The translations under genes were made by a program, and so were the position numbers. This document shows positions 1 to 8,924 of a DNA stretch of 64,000 bases, piece by piece. Source of the stretch: Bog-756 sp963812525 (GTDB lineage Bacteria > Actinomycetota > Acidimicrobiia > Acidimicrobiales > RAAP-2); assembly GCA_963812525.1 (NCBI GenBank), contig CAWEVL010000011.1, forward strand, positions 1,054,001-1,118,000, written 5' to 3'. The notes beneath the pieces are model-generated. The model did no database searches and had not been told where the DNA came from. It saw only the letters and a list, made by a program, of their open reading frames with translations. The number at the start of each line of letters is the position of its first letter. Within the stretch, counting starts at the first letter, position 1.

Positions 1-2356
1 GGTCACGATCACCCGGGACAGCGCCGGAATCCCCCACATCAAGGCCGCCAACTTCACCGCCCTCGGTTACGGCGAGGCCCTGGCCTTCTCCCAGGACAAC
101 TTCTGCACGCTCGCCCAGGACTTCGTCACCGTCAACGGGCAACGATCGAAGTACTTCGGACCCCATGCCCTCAGCCTCAACTACTCGGCCGGTGCATCGG
201 ACACCAACCTCAACTCCGACTTCTTCTGGAAGTCGGTGAAGGACCGCGGCTTTCTGACCAAGGAGCTCCGCCAGGCCCCACCGCTGGGCCCGCTCCCCCA
301 GATACTGGCGGTCTACAAAGGATTCGTCTCGGGCTACAACGCCTATCTGAGTTCGGGGAAGCTCAAGGATCCGACCTGTGCCGGCAAGCCGTGGGTCCGG
401 TCCATCACGCTCACCGACATGCTGCTGCGCGGCTACCAGGTGGTCATCGAGGCCTCGAGCGCGCAGTTCATCACCTCGGAGGCCGAGGCCAGGCCACCGG
501 CACCCTCCCGCTCGGCCACGACCCCCACCTCGACGGCGACGGCCACCACCGCCTCGGTTCGGAGCGCCACGCCGGGAGGTGCCGGCCCGGGCGGCGCGGC
601 GCCGAACCCTTCGGCACTGGTGGCCGACTTCGGATCCAACGGCAACGACACCCTGGGTTCCAACGGGATCGGGATCGGGTCCCAGGACACGGCGGCCGGC
701 GACGGCATGCTCCTGGCCAATCCCCACTTCCCCTGGCGGGGCACCGAGCGGTTCTGGATGGTCCAGCTCACCGTGCCAGGCCGGTACGACGTGGAGGGCG
801 GCACCCTGGAGGGGTTCCCCCTTGTCGGCATCGGCTTCAACCGGCACCTGGCCTGGACCCACACCGTCTCCACCAGCTTCCGGTTCACGTTCTACCAACT
901 GCAGCTGGTTCCGGGACACCCGACCAGCTACTACGTGGACGGCCAGGTCCACAAGATGGGGCGGCTGACCGTCTCGGTCGACACCGGCCACGGCACCGCG
1001 ACCCACACCTACTACGCCACCCGCTGGGGCACCGTCGCCGACGTGGCCCAAGCCGGCTACCACTGGACGAACACCACCGCCTACGCGGTGGCCGACTCCA
1101 TGGGCAATGACAGCTACCGGGCCGCCAACCAGTACCTGCGCATGGGCCAGGCCACGTCCGTGCAGAACCTGCTGGCCGTGGAGTCCCGGTACCTGGCCAT
1201 CCCCACGTTCAACACGATCGCCTCCGACGACACCGGAAACGCCTTCTACGGCGACGTGGGCAACACCCCGAACGTGCCGCAATCGCTGATCACGTCGTGC
1301 ACGCCGCCCGGCCTGGCCCAACTCGTCTACCAGGCCGCCGGCGTCGTGACGCTGGACGGCTCCCGCGCTTCGTGTGCGTGGCAGAACGACGCCGGCACGC
1401 CGGTGCCCGGCATCTTCAACGCCTCCCACCTGCCCCACACGATCCGTAGCGACTATGTGGAGAACTCCAACGACTCCTACTGGTTGGCCAACCCCAGTGC
1501 TCCGTTCCCCGCCTACTCGCCCATCATCGGTCCCGTCGATGTCGAGCAGGGGCTCAGGACCCGCCTCGGCAACCAGATGATCGCCCAGCGGGTGGCCGGC
1601 ACCGACGGACTGGGGGGACCCAAGTTCACCCTGAGCACTCTGCAGGCCATGTGGGCGAGCAATCAGTCGCTCCAGGCCCAGCTGGTGCTGGGGTCGCTGG
1701 TTGCCGCGTGCCGGGCCCAGCCGTCGGCCAAGTCGACCAAGGGCACGACGGTCGACCTCACCGCCGCCTGTTCGGCGCTGGCCGGCTACGACAAGACAGG
1801 GAACCTGGACGCCAGCGGCGGGTGGCTCTTCTCGGAGTGGTCGTCCCTCGCCCCGTCGAGCGGCTTCTGGTCGGACGCCTTCAACCCCGCCCAGCCCCTG
1901 ACCACCCCGTCGCAGCTCAACGTCACCAACCCGGCCATCCTGACCGCCCTGGCCGACGCGGTGCTCAGCCTGCAGTCCCACCACATCGCGCTGGACGCCA
2001 CGTACGGCGACGTGCAGCATGTCACCCGCCACGGAACCACGATCCCCATCCCGGGCTGCGACACGGGGTGCTTCAACGCCATCTACGCCGCCGATGGCCA
2101 AGGTGGACCACTGGCCGCCGCACCGTACGGTGAGGTCTACGACGGCTCCTCGTTGGTGATGACCACCGCGCTGACGCCAGCCGGGCCGGTGAGCCAGGGC
2201 ATCCTGACCTACTCCCAGGCCACCGACCCCACCTCCCCGTGGTACGACAACATGACCAAGCTCTACTCGCAGAAGCAGTGGGTACCGCTCCCCTACACGC
2301 AGGCCCAGCTGTCCCGCGACCGTGGCGCCAGGACGGAGACGGTCACCGCCCCGTGA
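1..2356 (+). CDS. Penicillin acylase family (PvdQ/AHL-acylase-like) N-terminal-nucleophile hydrolase, 5' end cut by window
   Basis: The reading frame is open from base 2, so the gene begins before the window; the ATG at 236 is internal. The first residues read TRDSAGIPHIKA and YGEALAFSQDNFC, matching the start of the alpha chain in the penicillin acylase/acyl-homoserine-lactone acylase family. The autocatalytic beta-chain start is visible as LGSNGIGIGS followed by MLLANPHFPWRG; the Ser codon at 659-661 is the expected nucleophile exposed by self-cleavage. A low-complexity stretch rich in Ala, Pro, Ser and Thr lies just before it, in the linker that is normally removed. Such enzymes are secreted and cut amide bonds of beta-lactams, acyl-homoserine lactones or lipopeptides; the substrate cannot be read from sequence. 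The stop is at 2354-2356. Confidence 0.9.
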   Translation, partial: VTITRDSAGIPHIKAANFTALGYGEALAFSQDNFCTLAQDFVTVNGQRSKYFGPHALSLNYSAGASDTNLNSDFFWKSVKDRGFLTKELRQAPPLGPLPQILAVYKGFVSGYNAYLSSGKLKDPTCAGKPWVRSITLTDMLLRGYQVVIEASSAQFITSEAEARPPAPSRSATTPTSTATATTASVRSATPGGAGPGGAAPNPSALVADFGSNGNDTLGSNGIGIGSQDTAAGDGMLLANPHFPWRGTERFWMVQLTVPGRYDVEGGTLEGFPLVGIGFNRHLAWTHTVSTSFRFTFYQLQLVPGHPTSYYVDGQVHKMGRLTVSVDTGHGTATHTYYATRWGTVADVAQAGYHWTNTTAYAVADSMGNDSYRAANQYLRMGQATSVQNLLAVESRYLAIPTFNTIASDDTGNAFYGDVGNTPNVPQSLITSCTPPGLAQLVYQAAGVVTLDGSRASCAWQNDAGTPVPGIFNASHLPHTIRSDYVENSNDSYWLANPSAPFPAYSPIIGPVDVEQGLRTRLGNQMIAQRVAGTDGLGGPKFTLSTLQAMWASNQSLQAQLVLGSLVAACRAQPSAKSTKGTTVDLTAACSALAGYDKTGNLDASGGWLFSEWSSLAPSSGFWSDAFNPAQPLTTPSQLNVTNPAILTALADAVLSLQSHHIALDATYGDVQHVTRHGTTIPIPGCDTGCFNAIYAADGQGGPLAAAPYGEVYDGSSLVMTTALTPAGPVSQGILTYSQATDPTSPWYDNMTKLYSQKQWVPLPYTQAQLSRDRGARTETVTAP

Positions 2357-2453
2357 CCGGGCTCGTCATCCGGTGACGGCCACCGGCCCTGCCCGGCCGG
2401 CACCAGGAGCGCGCTCGATTCAAGGCCCCGACGGGACAGGCCGATGTGAAGCC

Positions 2454-2729
2454 ATGCACATCCGCCCAGATTTCCTGAGCCGGACCAGAGGCCTCGACCC
2501 GGCCGGCGCCCTGGAGGCGACCGACGACTACGGCGCCTACAGCGACGACCGGCTGCACGACGAGCGGGACCGCAAGCAGCGCCAGTTGGACGAGCTCACC
2601 CTGCACCCCGACCGCTCCGCGGTCTGTTCCCTCCTGGTCAGCATCGACGGGGAGATCGAACGCATCACCGACGAGCTGATCCGGCGGGCCCGCTCGAGGC
2701 ATCCCTCCTCTGGCGGCCCGGTCGGCTAA
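2454..2729 (+). CDS. Small hypothetical protein (91 aa)
   Basis: The ATG at 2454 gives a 91-residue charged protein beginning MHIRPDF. The middle is very polar (YSDDRLHDERDRKQRQLDEL) and the second half (VSIDGEIERITDELIRRAR) looks helical, possibly a short coiled coil. The frame is open further upstream to 2322, but the upstream residues look like out-of-frame GC-rich sequence and the MHIRPDF start is preferred. It lies between the acylase and a convergent kinase gene. No family is recognised. Confidence 0.5.
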   Translation: MHIRPDFLSRTRGLDPAGALEATDDYGAYSDDRLHDERDRKQRQLDELTLHPDRSAVCSLLVSIDGEIERITDELIRRARSRHPSSGGPVG

Positions 2730-2757
2730 CCACCGGCACGGGCGCGGCGACCACCGG

Positions 2758-3570
2758 TCAGCTGTAGCGGCGAACGACGGCGTCGGCCTGGGCGCGGTAC
2801 CCGCCGCCGAACAGCGCCGTGTGCACGAGCAGCGGGATGAGGCGGAAGAGGTCGACCCGCCCGGGCCACCCGGGATCGAGCGGTCGGATCTCCTCATAGG
2901 CCCGGAACGTCCGGTCGGGGACGGCGCCGAACAGCCCGAGCATGGCCAGGTCCTCCTCCGGATGCCCGCCGTGGGCGGACGGGTCGATGAGCCAGGACCG
3001 GCCGTCGTCCCCCCACAGCACGTTGCCCCACCACAGGTCGCCGTGCACCAGGGCGGGGCCGTCCGGAGGGACGAGCTCGGGGAGCCGGTCGACCACCGTC
3101 TGCACGGACGAGGCCATCCCGCACCGGGCGGCCAGCCCGAGCAGGCGACCGCCGTAGAAGGTCACGGCGTCGGGTTGCTCGGCGGGATCCACCGGGCAGG
3201 TCCCGATCCACGAGGAGCCACCGCCCCACACGGGCCAGGGGGCTCCGTGGAGGGAGGCCAACGAGCGTCCCAGCTCCTCCTCGTGCGCCGGGGTCCTCGG
3301 CCCCTGCTCGACCCGGGTGGTGACCAGCAGGTCCGGCTCGGCCAGCACCACCGCCGGAACGGGGGGCGCCCCGCCCACACCGGCCAGCGAACGGAGCCCT
3401 TCGGCTTCGTCCACCCCGCCGGCTCCCACCTTCACCACCAGGTTCCGGCCGGCCGCCCGGACCAGCCAGACGCTCCCGGAGACGGGGCGGGACTCCTCGA
3501 CCGGTCCCACCGCCTCGGCCACACGGGTCGACCAGGACCCCGAGGGCGACGACAAGGTCCGGTCGGTCAT
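2758..3570 (-). CDS. Fructosamine kinase family protein (ketosamine-3-kinase-like phosphotransferase)
   Basis: This 270-residue protein has the aminoglycoside-phosphotransferase/fructosamine-kinase fold. Near the N-terminus, NLVVKVG supplies the ATP-binding Lys; the catalytic loop is HGDLWWGNVLW (general base Asp, metal-binding Asn) and the DFG-equivalent is LIDPSAHGGHPEEDLAML, which is typical of fructosamine-3-kinases. Family members phosphorylate sugar adducts on protein amines and so trigger deglycation. The start MTDRTL at 3570 is supported by a GATACT box (complement of 3578-3583) seven bases upstream, which suggests a leaderless transcript. It stands alone, ending 28 bp from the small gene before it. 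Confidence 0.85.
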   Translation of the reverse strand: MTDRTLSSPSGSWSTRVAEAVGPVEESRPVSGSVWLVRAAGRNLVVKVGAGGVDEAEGLRSLAGVGGAPPVPAVVLAEPDLLVTTRVEQGPRTPAHEEELGRSLASLHGAPWPVWGGGSSWIGTCPVDPAEQPDAVTFYGGRLLGLAARCGMASSVQTVVDRLPELVPPDGPALVHGDLWWGNVLWGDDGRSWLIDPSAHGGHPEEDLAMLGLFGAVPDRTFRAYEEIRPLDPGWPGRVDLFRLIPLLVHTALFGGGYRAQADAVVRRYS

Positions 3571-3577
3571 GGCGACC

Positions 3578-3583
3578 AGTATC
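3578..3583 (-). promoter_or_regulatory. -10-like box of a probable leaderless promoter (fructosamine kinase gene)
   Basis: On the minus strand GATACT is followed by seven bases and then the ATG at 3570. That spacing puts the transcription start at or next to the start codon. The same TANNNT-then-ATG layout recurs at 6378, 10384 and 63401. Confidence 0.35.
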
Positions 3584-3739
3584 CCGGCTCGTGCCAGAGG
3601 GGTGGTAGCACGACGACCAGTCGAGGGCTGACCACATTGGCTCGGGCGCCGCGCCCGATGCACAATGGCTTGATCGACGAGAAGGCGGACACGCGGGTGC
3701 CGAGGAGCGACGGATCGTGACCACACGTCGGGGCGGCAG

Positions 3740-6332
3740 GTGGCCCTGACCGGCCCGGGGCTACCCGTGGCCGTCTACCGGCTCCGGGCCACCTTCCGGC
3801 AGCGGTGGGGCGGCTACCTGTCGCTGGTCCTCCTGGTCGGCCTGGTGGGGGGGCTGGGCCTGGGCTCGATGGCGGCGGCCCGTCGGACCCAGTCGTCGTT
3901 CGCCACCTACCTGGCCAGCACCAACCCCTCCGACCTGAGCGTCACCGTCTTCGGCGGGGTCGGCAACGGAGGAGGCGCGGCGCCGGCCTACTCCGCCTCG
4001 GCCATCGACGCCGTCTCCCGACTGCCCGGCGTCAGGCGGGTCGAGGCCGCCGTCCCCATCGCCGCCGCGCCGCTCGGCCGGAACGACGCCCCCGAACTCG
4101 GTGGCATCAACGACATCCAACCCGTCGCCAGCGTGGACGGGCTCTTCTTCCACCAGGACCGGTTGGCCGTGGTGGCCGGACACATGGCCGATCCACGGCG
4201 GGCCGATCAGGTGGAGATGACGGCTCTGGCCGCCCACCTGATGGGCGTCCACCTCGGCCAGGTCATCCACTACGGCCTCTACAACCAGGCGGAACAGGGC
4301 CAACCTGGCTTCGGGACCGCGGCAGTCCCACCCCACCGCCGGTTCACGGCCCGGCTCGTCGGGCTGGTGCAGGTGAGCAACGCCGTCGTCGAGGACGACA
4401 TCGACCGCTACCCCACCTTCGAATTCTTCACCCCGGCCCTGGGACGGTCCATCGTGGACGACGCCGGCCAGGGGGCGCAGGGGGCCATCACCTACGGACT
4501 CCGGCTCGACCGGGGCGACCAGGGAGTGCCCGTTGCGGAACGGGAGTTCGCGTCGGTGTCCCCGCCGGGCAACACCTACGGCTTCCACGCCACCGGAACG
4601 GTGGAGCTCAAGGTGGAGCGGACCATCAGGCCGCTGGTCATCGCCCTCGGCGTCTTCGGGGGCGTGGCCCTGCTGGCCGCGCTCCTCATCGCCGTCCAGC
4701 TCATCGCCCGCCTACTGGGCGCCGCCAGCCGTGGACCTGACCGTCCTCCGGGCCATCGGGGCCGATCGGACCGCCCTGCTGGGCGACGGTCTGATCGGCG
4801 TGGCCGTCTCCCTCGTGGTCGGGTCGCTGGTGGCCGCCGGGGTGGCGGTGACCCTGTCACCCCTCTCGCCCCTCGGGCCGGTTCGGTCGGTCTACCCCGA
4901 CCCGGGGTTCGCCGTCGACGGGACGGTCCTCGGGATGGGGGTGGCGGTACTGGTCATCGTGCTCGGTGCCGCCGCCCTGCTGTCGGCCCGGCGGGGGTTG
5001 CCCCATCGAGTCGCCGAACGGAGCCACGCCGGCGGTCCGACCCCGTCGAGGACGGTGCAGACCCTGGCCTCGACCGGGGTACCGGCGCCGACCCAGCTCG
5101 GGGTCCGCTTCGCCCTCGATCCGGGCCAGGGTCGGACCACGGTGCCGGTGCGCTCGACCCTCCTGGGTGCCGTCCTGGCCGTGGCCCTGGTGGTGACCAC
5201 CCTCACCTTCGGGAACAGCCTGCGCTCCCTGGTCTCCCATCCGTCCCTCTACGGCTGGAACTTCACCTACCTGCTGAATGCCACCAACACCACGCCGCCG
5301 GGCACATTGCGACTCCTCGACCACGATGCCCAGGTGGTGGCCTGGGACGGGTACGACTACAACGTCGCCGAGCTCGACGGTCGGGCCGTCCCCTTCCTCT
5401 TCGAATTCGGACACTCCGCCGTCAAGTCGCCCATCAGCCCGCCGATCCTGGCCGGCCACGCCGTCGACGGCCCGCATCAGATCGTCGTCGGGGCCGCCAC
5501 CCTCGCCGGATTGCGCAAACAGGTGGGCGACACCGTCACCGTCTCCTACGGGACGCCCCAGGACGGGCCCACCTACGTGCCCCCTCGCCGCTACGTCGTG
5601 GTGGGGACGGCCACCATGCCCGCCGTCGGATACTCCAGCGTCATCGACGACCACACGTCGATGGGCACCGGTGCGCTCATCGACGTGTCGAGCCTGCCCC
5701 GTTCGTTCCAACAGGCCACCCAGAGCTCGATCGCCGCCCTGAACGGGCCGAACCTGGTCTTCGTGCGGCTGCGACAGGGGCTGTCGGCGGAGGCCGGGCG
5801 AGCCGACCTGCAGCGGGTGACCGCGGCGGCCGACCGGGTCCTCGCCTCCGTGCCGGGGGGCGCAGCGGCCGGCGACACCGTCTCCGTCGTCGGCGTCCAA
5901 CGCCCGGCCGAGATCGTCGACTACGGCACGATCGGGGTCACCCCGGCCCTGCTGGCCACGGCCCTGGCCGCCGCCGCCGCCGTGGCCCTGGGACTGACCC
6001 TCGTGGCCTCGGTCCGCCGGCGGCGACGGGAGCTCGCCCTGATCAAGTCCCTCGGCTTCACCCAAGGCCAGCTGGCCGCGACGGTGGCCTGGCAGGCGTC
6101 CGTCTCCTCGGCCATCGGCGTCCTGGTCGGCGTGCCGATCGGTATCGCCGTGGGGCGCACCCTGTGGACCCTGTTCGCCCACCAGATCGAGGCGGTCCCC
6201 GAGCCCGCGGTTCCCGTGCTGTCGGTGGTGCTGGTGGCGCTGGGCACGCTCGTCCTGGCCAATCTGATGGCCGCGGTGCCGGGGCGCATGGCGGCCAGGA
6301 CGCCGACCGCCCTGCTCCTCCGGGCCGAGTGA
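3740..6332 (+). pseudogene. FtsX-like ABC transporter permease, interrupted by one frameshift near 4730
   Basis: Two reading frames together make one FtsX/MacB-type permease of about 863 codons. The first (GTG at 3740) has an N-terminal membrane segment, the AAARRTQSSFATYL motif, a large extracytoplasmic domain and a second membrane segment, up to LIARLLGAASR. Homology then continues in another frame as VDLTVLRAIGADRTALLGDG, the characteristic cytoplasmic loop, through four or more further membrane segments (TRRRRELALIKSLGF-type loop near 6020-6060) to LLLRAE at 6332. Loss of two bases or gain of one at about 4728-4733 explains the break. The first frame stays open by chance to 7537, but that part is nonsense overlapping the exonuclease gene. 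Family members export lipids, peptides or drugs with an ABC ATPase, and no ATPase gene is adjacent. Whether this is a true pseudogene or an assembly error is undecided. Confidence 0.8.
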
Positions 6333-6362
6333 CCGGCCCGGAGGTCGCCTTTCCCCCTTCAT

Positions 6363-6383
6363 CGAACACCTGTTCGCTACAGT
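6363..6383 (+). promoter_or_regulatory. SOS (LexA) box overlapping a leaderless promoter of the exonuclease gene
   Basis: CGAAC-ACCT-GTTCG at 6363-6376 matches the actinobacterial/Gram-positive LexA operator (CGAAC-N4-GTTCG) with both half-sites perfect. It is followed directly by TACAGT (6378-6383), a TANNNT -10 box six bases before the ATG at 6390. LexA bound here would cover the promoter, so the downstream repair gene should be induced by DNA damage. Confidence 0.75.
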
Positions 6384-6389
6384 GGCCCG

Positions 6390-7799
6390 ATGACCGTCAC
6401 CCTCCAGGGGTCCTCCGACGACCTCGGGACCCCGCTCCACCAGGTCACCTTCGTGGTGGTCGACGTGGAGACGACCGGCGGGTCACCGACCGGCGCCTCG
6501 TTGACCGAGGTGGCGGCGGCCAGGTACCGGGGCGGCGAGCTGCTCGGCACGTACCAGACCTTCGTGCGGCCCGACGGGCGCATCCCCCCGTTCATCACCG
6601 ACCTCACCGGGATCGACGACGCCATGGTGGCGGACGCCCCCCGGGTCGGGGAGATGCTCCCGTCGTTCCTCGAGTTCGTGGGCCGGTCGGTGGTGGTGGG
6701 CCACAACCTCCGCTTCGACCTCTCCTTCCTCGACCATGCCCTCCTGTCCTCGGGTCGGGAGCGGTTGGCCAACCAGACCGTCGACACCCTCGCCCTGGCC
6801 CGGCGGCTGGTGCGCGACCTGGTGGACAACTGCAAGCTCGGGACCCTGGCGGCTTCGTTCGACCTCCCCCACCAGCCCTCGCACCGTGCGCTGAGCGACG
6901 TGTTGGCCACCGGCGACCTGCTCCACGCCATGCTGGAACGGGCGGGCTCCTTCGGGATCCTCGACCTCGAGGAGCTGCTCGACCTGCCCCGGCTGGTGGG
7001 CCATCCCCAGTCGGCCAAACTCCGCCTCACCGTCCGACTCCCCCACCGGCCCGGCGTCTACTGGTTCACCGACGCCGCCGGTCACGTCCTCTACGTGGGC
7101 CGGGCCACCGATCTCCGGGCCCGGGTCCGGTCGTACTTCAGCTCCGACGGCGGACGGGCAGTTGGACGCCTGTTGCGCCAGCTCGCCACCGTCCACCATC
7201 AGGTGTGCCCGGGTCCACTGACCGCGTCGGTGGTCGAAGGACGACTGATCCGGACGTGGGCCCCGCCGTTCAACCAGCCCGGGAGGACGCCGAGGCGGCG
7301 GGGCAGGGGCGACGGGCGCCGGGTCTGGACCGACGAGCAGCTGGCCGGCGACCCGGTCGTCCTGCTCACCCCACTGGCCGAGCGGGTCAGCGAACTGGCC
7401 GCCCAGCAGCGCTACGAAGAGGCCGGTGCCGTCCGGGACGAGGCCGAGCGGCTCCGCGTCCGGTTGGATCGCCACCGCCGGGAGACTTCACTTCGAGAGG
7501 CCGGGCGGATGGTCCTGGCCGTCGACGGCGAGGGTGAGGTGGTTCTCGACCGGGGTGTCTGGGTGGGGGGCGAGCCGGCGGACGGCAGGGGTGCGGGGGC
7601 CGGGGCCGACGAACCCGACGACGCCGACCTCGAGCGGTCCGTCGTGGCCCGGTGGCTGGCCGGCCACACCGGCACGGTCCGGATCCTGGAGGTCGAGTCG
7701 CCCCTCGGGATGGCTGTCCCCGCCCGCCGCATCCCGGAGCTGGCCGAGCTGTGCGGCCGCCCGCTCCCGCGACCGTCCGCGGTGGACTCAGCCGCCTGA
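6390..7799 (+). CDS. DEDDh 3'-5' exonuclease / GIY-YIG (UvrC-like) fusion protein
   Basis: The 469-residue protein joins two nuclease domains. Residues about 20-190 are a DnaQ-like DEDDh exonuclease: VVVDVETTGG (Asp25, Glu27), FIT-DLTGI, GHNLRFDLSFL and the SHRALSDV His/Asp motif. Residues about 215-300 are a GIY-YIG domain like the N-terminus of UvrC, with GVYWF and LYVGRATDLRARV. A UvrB-interaction (UVR)-like segment, QQRYEEAGAVRDEAERLR, follows near 350-370. This fusion is conserved in actinobacteria and is thought to act in DNA repair. The upstream SOS box supports that role. The gene's 3' end overlaps the convergent trpD by 12 bp. Confidence 0.9.
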   Translation: MTVTLQGSSDDLGTPLHQVTFVVVDVETTGGSPTGASLTEVAAARYRGGELLGTYQTFVRPDGRIPPFITDLTGIDDAMVADAPRVGEMLPSFLEFVGRSVVVGHNLRFDLSFLDHALLSSGRERLANQTVDTLALARRLVRDLVDNCKLGTLAASFDLPHQPSHRALSDVLATGDLLHAMLERAGSFGILDLEELLDLPRLVGHPQSAKLRLTVRLPHRPGVYWFTDAAGHVLYVGRATDLRARVRSYFSSDGGRAVGRLLRQLATVHHQVCPGPLTASVVEGRLIRTWAPPFNQPGRTPRRRGRGDGRRVWTDEQLAGDPVVLLTPLAERVSELAAQQRYEEAGAVRDEAERLRVRLDRHRRETSLREAGRMVLAVDGEGEVVLDRGVWVGGEPADGRGAGAGADEPDDADLERSVVARWLAGHTGTVRILEVESPLGMAVPARRIPELAELCGRPLPRPSAVDSAA

Positions 7800-8924
7800 A
7801 CTCACTCTGCCGGTCTCCCGGGCCGATTCCTCCCCGGAGACCCGGATCAGCGACTGGAGTACCTCGGCGGCCCGCCCGTCGTCGATGACCTGCCCGGCCA
7901 GCACGATGCCGCTCGGCAGATCGGGGACCTTCCCCACCACCACCAGGGCGGCGGCGGCGTTGAGGACGGCGATGTCCCGGTGCGGGGAGGGCTGTCCCCC
8001 GATGACGCGGAGGATGGCGGCAGCGTTGAACGCGGCGTCCCCACCGCGCAGGTCCTCGATGGACGCCGGGCCGAAGCCCAGGACGCGAGGATCCACCCGG
8101 TAGGCCGAGGTCTCGTACCGGCCGTCGTCTCCCCGGATGAGCTCGTGGACGGTGGACGGCCCGGTGGTGCTCAACTCGTCGAGACCGTCGTCCCCGTAGA
8201 CCACCACCGCCCGCCGGGCGCCGTTGGCGGCCAGCACGCCGAGCATCTTGTCGGCCATGGCTGGGTTGCTCACCCCGACCACCTGGTACCGGGCCCGGCC
8301 CGGGTTGGCCAGCGGTCCCAGGTAGTTGAAGACGGTGGGGACACCCAGCTCCTTGCGGACCGGGGCGGCGAAGCGCATGGCCGGGTGGAAGCGGGGGGCG
8401 AAGCAGAACCCCATACCCACCTCGTCGATGCACCGGGCCACTCCGGCCGGTCCCAGGTCGGCCACCACCCCGAGGGCCTCCAGGACGTCGGCCGCCCCCA
8501 CGGCGGAGGACGAGGCCCGTCCGCCGTGCTTGCACACCTTGGCCCCGGTGGCCGCCACCACCAACGCGGCGATGGTCGAGACGTTGATGCTGCGCAGCCG
8601 GTCGCCGCCGGTGCCGCAGGTGTCGATGACCTCGAGGCCGGCCGGCAGATCCAGCGGCACGGCGTGGGCCACCATGGCCCGGACGAAGCCGGTCATCTCC
8701 TCCACGGACTCCCCCTTGGCCCGGAGGGCGATGGCCAGGGCAGCGATCTGGGCCGGCGAGGCCTCCCCGGCCAGCACCTGGCCCATCACCGTCTCGGCCG
8801 ACTCCGCGGTCAGGGAGGTCGCGGACAACAGGTCGGTGAGGATGGCGGGCCACCCTCCCAGTGTCTCGAACGCCGTGGGCGGGGACGTCCCCTCGGTCGT
8901 GGGTGCCATCGGGTCCCGGGCCAT
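7788..8924 (-). CDS. trpD: Anthranilate phosphoribosyltransferase
   Basis: TrpD transfers phosphoribose from PRPP to anthranilate in tryptophan synthesis. The 378-residue protein has the glycine-rich DTCGTGGDRLRS PRPP loop, NVST, KHGGRASSSAVGAADVLEALG and GFCFAPRFHPAMR, and is close to the family's usual 340-350 residues plus a short N-terminal extension. The ATG at 8924 overlaps the restored stop of the upstream acyl-CoA dehydrogenase as TGATG, which indicates translational coupling. In the raw frame the two genes read through as a single 829-residue protein; that apparent fusion is produced by a one-base frameshift (see the dehydrogenase entry). No other trp genes are nearby. Confidence 0.9.
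   Translation of the reverse strand: MARDPMAPTTEGTSPPTAFETLGGWPAILTDLLSATSLTAESAETVMGQVLAGEASPAQIAALAIALRAKGESVEEMTGFVRAMVAHAVPLDLPAGLEVIDTCGTGGDRLRSINVSTIAALVVAATGAKVCKHGGRASSSAVGAADVLEALGVVADLGPAGVARCIDEVGMGFCFAPRFHPAMRFAAPVRKELGVPTVFNYLGPLANPGRARYQVVGVSNPAMADKMLGVLAANGARRAVVVYGDDGLDELSTTGPSTVHELIRGDDGRYETSAYRVDPRVLGFGPASIEDLRGGDAAFNAAAILRVIGGQPSPHRDIAVLNAAAALVVVGKVPDLPSGIVLAGQVIDDGRAAEVLQSLIRVSGEESARETGRVSSGG

Noticed and set aside
3740..7537. A 1265-residue plus-strand frame that would fuse an FtsX permease to an Arg/Pro-rich protein
   Set aside because: After about 4730 it has only shadow composition and overlaps the real permease frame and the exonuclease. It is a frameshift artefact.
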